Positions 1 through 5,037 of a stretch of DNA of 5,074 nt are shown here, one piece after another. Source of the DNA: Candidatus Gastranaerophilales bacterium (GTDB lineage: Bacteria > Cyanobacteriota > Vampirovibrionia > Gastranaerophilales > Gastranaerophilaceae); NCBI GenBank assembly GCA_021199975.1, contig JAJQHF010000156.1:1-5074 (forward strand). Reading direction: 5' to 3'. The translations under genes and the position numbers were made by a program. Every line of letters starts with the position of its first letter. The stretch's first letter is position 1. The notes beneath the pieces were generated by a model that was not told the DNA's origin, ran no database searches, and worked only from the letters and a program-made list of their open reading frames with translations.

Positions 1-89
1 TCATCACCTTTATATTTGTTAAATATATTTGTAACATCACCTTGTAAGTCATCAGCTAAAAATACATTTCCTTTATCGTTGAAATTATT
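1..89 (-). other. Open reading frame without a start codon, continuing past the DUF475 stop
   Basis: On the minus strand, the frame of the DUF475 gene stays open from just after its TAA (90-92) to the window edge, about 29 codons. The conceptual residues look protein-like (for example GNVFLADDLQGDVTNIF), but the stretch has no ATG, GTG or TTG in frame. No terminator hairpin is visible after the DUF475 stop. It could be the rest of a longer ancestral C-terminus cut by a stop, part of a decayed gene, or chance: in DNA this AT-rich an open run of this length is not rare. I do not recognise a family. Low confidence that it is coding. Confidence 0.2.
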
Positions 90-1133
90 TTATGAATTTA
101 ATTGATTTATTTTTCTGTTGTGCAGGATTGAAGAAATAAATGCCGCTCCGACTATTATTAAGCCCGTTCCGCCTGTTATGACTTCTGACACTTCGACTCT
201 TGTACTTATAAACATTATAATTGCAAGAAAACCGATAGCCCAATGGGCGCCGTGTTCAAGGTATAAAAATTGCTTTAGCGTTTTCATATCTACCATATAA
301 ATTGTTAAAGAACGGACAAACATAGCCCCAATTGCGAGTCCTATACAAATTATAATGATATCTTTGCTGATGGCGAATGCACCTAAAACACCGTCAAGCG
401 AGAAGGAAGCATCAATTAATTCCAAATAAAGAAAACCTACAAAGCCGAGTTTGGCACAATTCCCCATTACTGCTGCTTTTTTCTCTGCCGCTTTTTCCAA
501 TAAATTGCTTATACTGTCAACAATAAGGTATAATATTATTCCCGTAAAACCTGCCATAATAACCGCAACTTTTTGTTCCTCGGGTATAAAATGCTGTAAT
601 ATCATTAAAGCTAAGAGAGAAAAAATAACATCAACATATTTAACGTGATTGAATTTCAACATCGATTTTTCTAAAAAAGAAATCCAATTAACGTCTTTTT
701 CTTCATGAAAGAAATACGAAAGAAAAATCATTAAAAGAAAAGCGCCGCCGAAAGTAACCAGAGGGGCATGTACAATGTGAAGATAATATGTATATTTATC
801 AACATCATACAACGCAAGTTTGGCGACTCCCGTAATTGTTAAACCTGAAAAAGCGGCAACAACTATTATGGGAAATAATAATCTCATACCGAACACGGCA
901 ATTAAAATACCCCAGGTTAAAAATCTGTGGCGCCATTTGTTGCTCATTTTTTCAAGTTTTATTGCGTTTATAACCGCATTATCAAAAGAAAGCGTAATTT
1001 CCAGTATTGAAAGAAAAGCCACTACAAACAATGCCATAAATCCGCTGCCGGAATTGGAATGTTCTGCCCAAAAATATGCAAGTATAATACCGATTATTGT
1101 TATAAAAAATGACCCTTTAAAATATTTCAACAT
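90..1133 (-). CDS. DUF475/TerC-like multi-pass membrane protein
   Basis: This 347-residue integral membrane protein belongs to the DUF475 family, related to TerC. Hydrophobic segments lie near residues 8-22, 31-48, 73-97, 122-142, 168-182, 189-206, 228-245, 256-276, 298-311 and 319-336. Two internally similar acidic motifs are typical of the family: E45-ITLSFDNAV near the N-terminus and E238-LIDASFSLDGV in the second half, with D51, N52, D241 and D247 inside membrane segments. TerC relatives are linked to metal-ion (notably manganese) export and tellurite resistance. Whether this protein moves metal is inference, and no ter genes are visible beside it. The start at 1133 is preceded by GTGAGGG about 7 nt upstream. 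It lies downstream of the aldolase gene on the same strand but behind a terminator. The length is normal for the family, and the family call is firm. Confidence 0.88.
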   Translation of the reverse strand: MLKYFKGSFFITIIGIILAYFWAEHSNSGSGFMALFVVAFLSILEITLSFDNAVINAIKLEKMSNKWRHRFLTWGILIAVFGMRLLFPIIVVAAFSGLTITGVAKLALYDVDKYTYYLHIVHAPLVTFGGAFLLMIFLSYFFHEEKDVNWISFLEKSMLKFNHVKYVDVIFSLLALMILQHFIPEEQKVAVIMAGFTGIILYLIVDSISNLLEKAAEKKAAVMGNCAKLGFVGFLYLELIDASFSLDGVLGAFAISKDIIIICIGLAIGAMFVRSLTIYMVDMKTLKQFLYLEHGAHWAIGFLAIIMFISTRVEVSEVITGGTGLIIVGAAFISSILHNRKINQLNS

Positions 1134-1160
1134 AAATATACCCTCACTTTTAATAAAAAG

Positions 1161-1166
1161 ATTATA
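1161..1166 (-). promoter_or_regulatory. Possible -10 box for the DUF475 gene
   Basis: Read on the minus strand, this is a perfect TATAAT, about 28 nt before the DUF475 start and directly beyond the T-run of the aldolase terminator. Such a promoter would restart transcription after termination. No good -35 box sits 16-18 bp upstream; those positions fall inside the terminator hairpin loop. In AT-rich DNA a lone TATAAT is weak evidence. Confidence 0.3.
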
Positions 1167-1170
1167 TACA

Positions 1171-1209
1171 AAAAACAGGGTAAAGAATTCATATCTTTAC
1201 CCTATTTTT
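1171..1209 (-). terminator. Intrinsic terminator of the aldolase gene
   Basis: A perfect 9-bp stem pairs AGGGTAAAG (1177-1185) with CTTTACCCT (1195-1203) around a short loop, and an extra A-T pair can extend it. On the minus strand the hairpin is followed by a run of Ts (complement of 1170-1175), as expected of a rho-independent terminator about 55 nt past the aldolase stop. A T-rich stretch (1205-1209) on the other side makes it potentially bidirectional. It separates the aldolase gene from the DUF475 gene. Confidence 0.82.
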
Positions 1210-1258
1210 AAATTATTACTTTTGCTATTCAAAGTAAATTTGGTCAGCCGAAGCAAAA

Positions 1259-2218
1259 TTAGTCTTGAGCATGTCCAGCGGTACCGAGAACATCAACCAT
1301 TTTGTGTTTAACCATTTCTTTGATTGCCGTTCTGCCGGGTCCCATATATTCACGAGGGTCAAATTTTTCGGGATGTTCAATAAAGAATTCTCTTATTGTT
1401 GCTGTCATTGCTAATCTTAAATCAGTATCAATATTGATTTTAGCTACACCGTGTTTAGAAGCAAAATTAAGCATATCTTCGGGAACGCCCTGAGCATCGG
1501 GTAATTTACCGCCAAATTGGTTGCATTTTTCAACTAAGTATTTAGGTACTGAAGAAGAACCGTGAAGAACTAACGGGAAGTCGTAGCCTACTGCTTCATT
1601 AACCGCTTTTTTAATTTCAGCCAATCTTTCAAAATCAAGTTTAGCTTCGCCTTTGAATTTGTAAGCACCGTGAGAAGTACCGATTGCAACGGCTAAAGAG
1701 TCACAACCTGTTTCTTTAACAAATCTTGCGGCTTCTTCGGGGTCTGTATAAGTTGAATCTTTAGCGTGAACTTTAACATCGTCTTCAACACCCGCTAATT
1801 TGCCAAGCTCTGCTTCAACAGAAACACCGTGAGCGTGAGCATATTCAACAACTTGTTTTGTTAATTTAATATTTTCTTCTAACGGGAATCTTGAACCGTC
1901 AATCATAACAGAAGAGAACCCGCCGTCAACGCATGCTTTGCAGATTTCAAAATCAGCACCGTGGTCTAAGTGAAGAGCGATAGGTACTGTTGTTGTTTCA
2001 AGTGCTGCTTGAACTAATTTTACCAAATAAGTTTGATTTGCGTATTTTCTTGCGCCTGCTGAAACTTGAAGAATAATAGGTGATTGTGTTTCTTCCGCAG
2101 CTTCTGCTATAGCTTGTAAAATTTCCATATTGTTAACATTGTAAGCACCAATTGCATAACCGCCTTTTAATGCTTTTTTGAACATTTCTTCTGTTCCAAC
2201 TAATTTTCTTTCTGCCAT
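1259..2218 (-). CDS. fba: Fructose-bisphosphate aldolase, class II
   Basis: This cytoplasmic zinc enzyme of glycolysis and gluconeogenesis reversibly cleaves fructose-1,6-bisphosphate to dihydroxyacetone phosphate and glyceraldehyde-3-phosphate. The 319 residues form a complete class II (TIM-barrel) aldolase. HLDHG at 83-87 holds the catalytic Asp85 and zinc ligand His86. Further motifs are DGSRFPLEEN at 107-116, VEAELG at 134-139, TSHG with zinc ligand His183, LHGSSS with zinc ligand His219, and NIDTD at 262-266, which binds substrate phosphate. The C-terminal YMGPGRTAIKEMVKHK fits the shorter aldolase subgroup of about 305-325 residues. The start is fixed by AGGAGG (2225-2230 on the opposite strand), 6 nt before ATG. 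It is transcribed divergently from the YtxH operon and ends in its own hairpin terminator. Its product feeds the same pathway as the isomerase at 3739. Confidence 0.97.
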   Translation of the reverse strand: MAERKLVGTEEMFKKALKGGYAIGAYNVNNMEILQAIAEAAEETQSPIILQVSAGARKYANQTYLVKLVQAALETTTVPIALHLDHGADFEICKACVDGGFSSVMIDGSRFPLEENIKLTKQVVEYAHAHGVSVEAELGKLAGVEDDVKVHAKDSTYTDPEEAARFVKETGCDSLAVAIGTSHGAYKFKGEAKLDFERLAEIKKAVNEAVGYDFPLVLHGSSSVPKYLVEKCNQFGGKLPDAQGVPEDMLNFASKHGVAKINIDTDLRLAMTATIREFFIEHPEKFDPREYMGPGRTAIKEMVKHKMVDVLGTAGHAQD

Positions 2219-2224
2219 TACCAG

Positions 2225-2230
2225 CCTCCT
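2225..2230 (-). promoter_or_regulatory. Strong ribosome binding site of fba
   Basis: On the minus strand this reads AGGAGG, the full anti-16S complement, 6 nt upstream of the ATG at 2218. It fixes the start of the aldolase and suggests strong translation. Confidence 0.85.
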
Positions 2231-2280
2231 TTTGTTTACATATAACGATTATAATCTACATCAAAAATAATTTGTTTACA
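2231..2280 (-). promoter_or_regulatory. Candidate fba promoter region with 10-bp direct repeats
   Basis: A perfect minus-strand TATAAT (2248-2253) lies about 30 nt before the fba start and would give a short leader. No good -35 hexamer lies 16-18 bp upstream; the nearest TTGTAA is 22 bp away. Two identical copies of TGTAAACAAA (minus strand; 2231-2240 and 2271-2280) flank this box, 40 bp apart, which is close to a whole number of helical turns. They could be operator half-sites for a regulator, or chance in AT-rich DNA. The promoter call is tentative. Confidence 0.35.
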
Positions 2281-2287
2281 ATATCTA

Positions 2288-2482
2288 ATCTAGTGTCGCA
2301 TTCTGCCGCCGGCTCCTCGCCGCCGTCAAAACGCTTACTTTTTAAGGTTGCCACTCTCAAATTTTCACTCAGCTAACGCATACAGGCTCAAACCCTTCGG
2401 TCTACCTCAGTGTTTCGCTTTGTAACACCTTCGGCTTATCGTGAAAATTTGTTCGGACAAAATTTTAACAATTAAAATTGTC
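2288..2482. other. GC-richer structured intergenic block
   Basis: This stretch of about 190 bp is close to half GC by my count over 2291-2460, against clearly AT-rich flanks, and no gene fits it. An exact 11-bp inverted repeat, CAAATTTTCAC (2358-2368) and GTGAAAATTTG (2441-2451), encloses about 70 nt. Read on the minus strand, that interior can form GGTGTT/AACACT and AGACC-GAAG-GGTTT hairpins. CCTTCGG occurs twice inside (2394-2400, 2428-2434). To its right lies AATTTTAA-CAA-TTAAAATT (2461-2479). It could be a dispersed intergenic repeat (MITE- or REP-like), a structured RNA, or, if transcribed on the minus strand, part of a long fba leader. The structure is seen directly; the function is unknown. 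Confidence 0.5.
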
Positions 2483-2534
2483 TAAGAAAAAATTACTTGA
2501 ATAAAAACTTATTAAATTATAAAGTTACTTTTTT

Positions 2535-2553
2535 TAGAATATCGGGTATTCTA
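2535..2553. promoter_or_regulatory. 19-bp palindrome upstream of the YtxH operon promoter
   Basis: The perfect inverted repeat TAGAATA-TCGGG-TATTCTA (7-bp arms, 5-nt centre) ends 14 bp before the -35 box of the small membrane-protein operon. No T-run follows it on either strand, so it does not look like a terminator. Its position suits a dimeric DNA-binding regulator. The regulator is unknown. Confidence 0.4.
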
Positions 2554-2567
2554 TTTAATATGTATGA

Positions 2568-2596
2568 TTGAAAAAACAATAAAAAAATGATACAAT
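2568..2596 (+). promoter_or_regulatory. Sigma-70-type promoter of the YtxH/DUF948 operon
   Basis: TTGAAA (2568-2573) is followed after exactly 17 bp by TACAAT (2591-2596), each five of six to consensus, with an A-rich spacer. Transcription should start near 2603, only about 13 nt before the Shine-Dalgarno sequence of the first gene. The spacing and position make this one of the two best promoters in the window. Confidence 0.75.
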
Positions 2597-2625
2597 CGGT
2601 AACATAAAAGTGAATGGAGGACGAA

Positions 2626-2937
2626 ATGTCAAAAGAGGACAGTTCAATAAGTTTTGGTGTCGGCTTGCTCTTAGGTGTTGTAGGCGGCGTGATTGCAGCG
2701 GTTTTATATACTCCTAAATCAGGACAGGAAACCAGAAAAGAAGTTGAAAATGTGATTGTTGATTTAGCTCAAAAATATACCCCCGAAATTAAAGAGGCTA
2801 AAAAACAGGCTTTAACTTCAATAGATGTTATGCGATACCGCTTAGAACAGCAATATAACAAAATAAATGAAACAATTAAAGCTAAACAAATTGCTAAAGC
2901 AAAAGAAAAAGAGTCAACAGATTATGAAGTAAATTAG
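2626..2937 (+). CDS. YtxH domain-containing small membrane protein (first copy)
   Basis: This 103-residue protein has a glycine-rich hydrophobic N-terminal segment (about residues 8-28, with GLLLG and GVVGG helix-packing motifs) running straight into YTPKSGQETRKEV (28-40). That is the signature of the YtxH family, usually seen as GxLxAPxSGxETR. The rest is charged and helical, likely amphipathic or coiled-coil. Family members are small envelope proteins; the namesake in Bacillus is a general-stress protein, but the molecular role is unknown. I chose the ATG at 2626 because GGAGG (2616-2620) lies 5 nt before it. The upstream in-frame ATG at 2614 overlaps that ribosome binding site and has none of its own. 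First gene of a three-gene unit, 9 nt before the next. Confidence 0.85.
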   Translation: MSKEDSSISFGVGLLLGVVGGVIAAVLYTPKSGQETRKEVENVIVDLAQKYTPEIKEAKKQALTSIDVMRYRLEQQYNKINETIKAKQIAKAKEKESTDYEVN

Positions 2938-2946
2938 GAGAACACA

Positions 2947-3309
2947 ATGACACCTGTTTTAGAATGTATTTTAGCTGTTTTTATAATAGTTTTGATAGTC
3001 GTTGCGGTTGTACTCACTATTTTTACGGTAAAACTGTTTCAAGAGGCGGCTCTTGCGTTAATGAGTATAAAAGAACTTACCGATATGGCAAAAAAGGAAC
3101 TGGCGCCGGCTTTAATATCTTTGAACAAAGTACTGGCAACTGTTAATAACGTTTCAAATGCTACAAATAAACAATTTGAATTGGTAAAAAAGATTTTAAC
3201 AACTCTTCTTGGTGCTTCATGTGTGGCATTTACAAATGTGAAAGGCAAAGGCGGCTTTTTCAGCGGCTTAGTAAGCGGATTTAATATGTTTAGAAAAAAA
3301 AGGAGATAA
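2947..3309 (+). CDS. Small membrane protein, DUF948-like
   Basis: This 120-residue protein has one long N-terminal hydrophobic helix (about residues 7-30). A helical stretch follows (about 34-85, with KELAPALISLNKVLATVNNVSNAT) of the kind seen in DUF948 proteins. The end is glycine-rich and basic: FFSGLVSGF, then RKKRR. The likely topology is one membrane anchor with an extended helical domain. DUF948 proteins are often encoded beside YtxH proteins in other bacteria, which supports the assignment here between two YtxH genes; no biochemical function is established. The ribosome binding site AGGAG (2936-2940) overlaps the stop codon of the gene before, indicating a translationally coupled operon. 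The next start is 3 nt after its stop. The family call rests on topology and context. Confidence 0.68.
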   Translation: MTPVLECILAVFIIVLIVVAVVLTIFTVKLFQEAALALMSIKELTDMAKKELAPALISLNKVLATVNNVSNATNKQFELVKKILTTLLGASCVAFTNVKGKGGFFSGLVSGFNMFRKKRR

Positions 3310-3312
3310 AAA

Positions 3313-3582
3313 ATGTCAATAGGCAGATTTATAGCAGGCTTCGCAATAGGAAGCATAGTAGGCGGATTAATAGGTGTTTTATTAGCACCGCAATCCGGAG
3401 AAGAAACAAGAGAAATGCTCTCAGATAAGTCTAAAGAAATATGCGATAAAGCGCATAGTACGGTTTCGGAAATTCAGTCAAAGGCTGACGGGATTGTTAA
3501 TGATATGCAGGCTAAAGGAGATGAATTAATTTCAAAACTCCAAGATGTTATTAATAAACAAAAACAACCTGATGAGGCATAA
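3313..3582 (+). CDS. YtxH domain-containing small membrane protein (second copy)
   Basis: This 89-residue protein has a clear YtxH signature. The N-terminal hydrophobic helix carries glycines every four residues (G9, G13, G17, G21; a GxxxG ladder that favours helix packing in membranes), followed by LLAPQSGEETREML at 23-36. The remainder is a charged, probably coiled-coil tail (about 37-85). It is paralogous to the first gene of the operon and closer to the family consensus (APQSG rather than TPKSG). AGGAG (3301-3305) sits inside the last codons of the upstream gene, 7 nt before this ATG, so translation is probably coupled. It is the last gene of the operon, followed by two hairpins. The role is unknown beyond a membrane or envelope location. 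Confidence 0.87.
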   Translation: MSIGRFIAGFAIGSIVGGLIGVLLAPQSGEETREMLSDKSKEICDKAHSTVSEIQSKADGIVNDMQAKGDELISKLQDVINKQKQPDEA

Positions 3583-3617
3583 TTTAGTATTCTGCCGCAG
3601 GCAGAACGGATACTAAA
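3583..3617 (+). other. Hairpin directly after the YtxH operon
   Basis: TTTAGTAT (3583-3590) pairs with ATACTAAA (3610-3617), and TCTGCC (3591-3596) with GGCAGA (3600-3605), around a GCA loop with a 4-nt bulge ACGG. It begins on the base after the stop codon. AAATTTTATTTT follows, so it may be a weak first terminator, an RNA 3'-end stabiliser or a short palindromic repeat. The stronger terminator lies just downstream. Confidence 0.55.
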
Positions 3618-3628
3618 AATTTTATTTT

Positions 3629-3669
3629 AGCAAAAAAGTCCGAGGAACCAACCCTCGGACTTTTTTGCT
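3629..3669 (+). terminator. Strong intrinsic terminator after the YtxH operon
   Basis: A perfect 17-bp stem (3629-3645 with 3653-3669) is built on GTCCGAGG/CCTCGGAC with a 7-nt loop AACCAAC. It is extended by six A-T pairs, which also form the T-run at 3661-3666. This is a textbook rho-independent terminator and is symmetrical, so it can work in both directions. It insulates the isomerase promoter at 3678 from operon read-through. Confidence 0.92.
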
Positions 3670-3722
3670 TGCTATTATTGAAATAATTTTTTCTTCATTG
3701 CATAATAACCTTGTAATAGCAA
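3669..3722. repeat. 9-bp inverted repeat bracketing the isomerase promoter
   Basis: TTGCTATTA (3669-3677) and TAATAGCAA (3714-3722) are perfect reverse complements. The left arm abuts the -35 box and the right arm covers the predicted start of transcription. The arrangement resembles paired operator half-sites or an untranslated-leader structure. The function is inferred from position only. Confidence 0.45.
3678..3706 (+). promoter_or_regulatory. Sigma-70-type promoter of the isomerase gene
   Basis: TTGAAA (3678-3683) and CATAAT (3701-3706), each five of six to consensus, are separated by exactly 17 bp. Initiation near 3713 would give a leader of about 26 nt that contains the AAAGG ribosome binding site (3726-3730), 8 nt before the ATG at 3739. 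The promoter starts 9 bp after the preceding terminator stem, so the gene has its own transcription unit. Confidence 0.7.
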
Positions 3723-3738
3723 TATAAAGGATTTTAAT

Positions 3739-4971
3739 ATGACTGAAACAATGGTATCTGATGTTACTTTAAAGATTGATATGTCTAATCTGTTAAAATA
3801 CAGTCAAAATGCACAAGAAGCTGTAGAAACAGTTAAAAACAGAGCAGGTAAAAAGGGACAGTTTCTTAATTGGATTAATGTATTGCCTGAAAATCAGCTG
3901 AATAATATTGATAATTTGTATGATTTGGCTAACAAGGCAAAAGCAGGCAATTATACAGATTTGGCAATTTTGGGTATCGGCGGTTCAAGACATACTACAG
4001 AAGCTTTAGTAAGAATGCTTGGCAAAGAAGCAAATGTTCATTTTTATTCTTCTGTAGATTCTGAAAGTTTTAGAAGATTTATAAATTCGCTTGATTTAAA
4101 TAAAACTCAATTTCTTGTAGTTTCTAAATCGGGCGGAACTATTGAAACAACGGTTGCTTACCAAAATACAAGAAAATTTATGCAGGAATTTTTAGAAAGA
4201 GAAGATGTTTCCGACAGATTTATTGCAATGACAGATATCTCCGCAGAAAAAAGCAATCTTAGAAAAATGGTTAATTCAGGTGATATTCAATTATCAGGGT
4301 ATGTTCACGATGATGTAGGCGGAAGGTTTTCTATTTTTGATGATGCTACTATTTTTACACTTGCTTTCTTAGGTGTTTCAAAGGAAGATGTTGTTGCAAT
4401 GCTGCAATCTTCTTTAAAAGCACAGGAGGAATTTCTTAATCCTGATATAAATAAAAATATTGCATTACAACAGGCTGCCTTCAATGTTCAATCTATGCTT
4501 GACGGAAAGAAAAGGCATTTTGTTGAGTATTTTGGCGATGCTTTTCAAGGTGCAACATTATGGGAAAAACAGCTTAAAAATGAATCTTTAAAAGCAAAAA
4601 TTGCTACAGATACAAATGTAGGCCCAGGGTATTTGCATTATAATGCCGAAGCTGATTTAGACAGCCATAATACAGATTCTTTCTTTACATTTGTTTATGT
4701 TACACCGCAAGAAAAAGTTACAAGCGCTGTATTAACCGGTGTTATTAGTGCATATTCTAGTATGCATCCAGTATCGGTTGTAGAATTGAAAGACTTATCT
4801 TTAACGGTATTAGCAAGATTTATAGAATTTAAACATTTTGAAACTTTATATACCGGCTGTATTTTAAGACAAATTGAAGGTGATATTGCTCCTGAAGATA
4901 GTGCGCTTCCAGAAGTTTTACAGCCTAATGTTGAAATATACAAAAAAGAAGTAAGAAAGGCTATGGCTTAA
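3739..4971 (+). CDS. pgi: Glucose-6-phosphate isomerase (short, divergent)
   Basis: This cytoplasmic enzyme interconverts glucose-6-phosphate and fructose-6-phosphate. Its 410 residues form two SIS-type sugar-phosphate-binding domains. Recognised motifs are GIGGS (79-83), the phosphate-binding SKSGGTIET (129-137), VGGRFS (193-198; usually GGRYS or GGRFS), and WEKQLKNES (275-283), whose Glu282 matches the family's catalytic glutamate. DSH with His310 matches the ring-opening histidine. QPNVEIYK (395-402) has Lys402 in place of the lysine in the usual QPGVExGK. The sequence is shorter than most bacterial isomerases (about 440-550). It also departs from consensus after the catalytic Glu (SLKAK instead of SxGK) and lacks the usual NPFDQ before the C-terminal motif. 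All catalytic positions I can align are kept, so I expect activity. The start is supported by AAAGG 8 nt upstream. Single-gene unit with its own promoter and terminator. Confidence 0.9.
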   Translation: MTETMVSDVTLKIDMSNLLKYSQNAQEAVETVKNRAGKKGQFLNWINVLPENQLNNIDNLYDLANKAKAGNYTDLAILGIGGSRHTTEALVRMLGKEANVHFYSSVDSESFRRFINSLDLNKTQFLVVSKSGGTIETTVAYQNTRKFMQEFLEREDVSDRFIAMTDISAEKSNLRKMVNSGDIQLSGYVHDDVGGRFSIFDDATIFTLAFLGVSKEDVVAMLQSSLKAQEEFLNPDINKNIALQQAAFNVQSMLDGKKRHFVEYFGDAFQGATLWEKQLKNESLKAKIATDTNVGPGYLHYNAEADLDSHNTDSFFTFVYVTPQEKVTSAVLTGVISAYSSMHPVSVVELKDLSLTVLARFIEFKHFETLYTGCILRQIEGDIAPEDSALPEVLQPNVEIYKKEVRKAMA

Positions 4972-4984
4972 TAGATATCAATAT

Positions 4985-5018
4985 AAAAAGAGGATGGCAT
5001 TTTTGCCATCCTCTTTTT
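4985..5018 (+). terminator. Bidirectional terminator between convergent genes
   Basis: A perfect 15-bp stem, AAAAAGAGGATGGCA (4985-4999) with its complement at 5004-5018, encloses a TTTT loop. The A-run and T-run at its base let it end transcription from the isomerase (plus) and from the gene entering at the right edge (minus). It begins 13 nt after the isomerase stop. Confidence 0.9.
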
Positions 5019-5037
5019 GTTTGCTTTATTGCTATTT

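Noticed and set aside
118..1311. Several plus-strand open frames opposite the DUF475 and aldolase genes
   Set aside because: They are antisense shadows with no ribosome binding sites and atypical composition. The minus-strand genes are unambiguous.
90..2218. DUF475 and aldolase genes as one operon
   Set aside because: They share a strand, but a 9-bp-stem terminator with a T-run lies between them. Partial read-through cannot be excluded.
2256..2354. Minus-strand GTG-started frame of 32 codons through the GC-richer block
   Set aside because: No ribosome binding site, no family resemblance that I can name, codons unlike the neighbours, and it overlaps the region expected to hold the fba promoter. 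It is more likely a by-product of the structured block.
2371..2430. Possible integron-type attC site, because of TAAC/GTTA motifs within an imperfect palindrome
   Set aside because: The core sites do not fit RYYYAAC and GTTRRRY in the needed positions, and no integrase or cassette array is present.
2964..3146. Plus-strand 60-codon frame inside the DUF948-like gene
   Set aside because: It is an out-of-frame overlap rich in Cys and Tyr, without a ribosome binding site.
3039..3356. 105-residue minus-strand frame opposite the DUF948-like gene
   Set aside because: It runs antisense across two well-supported coupled genes and has no plausible start signal or family.
4695..4943. 82-residue minus-strand frame inside the isomerase gene
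   Set aside because: It is an antisense shadow of a conserved enzyme with no independent signals.
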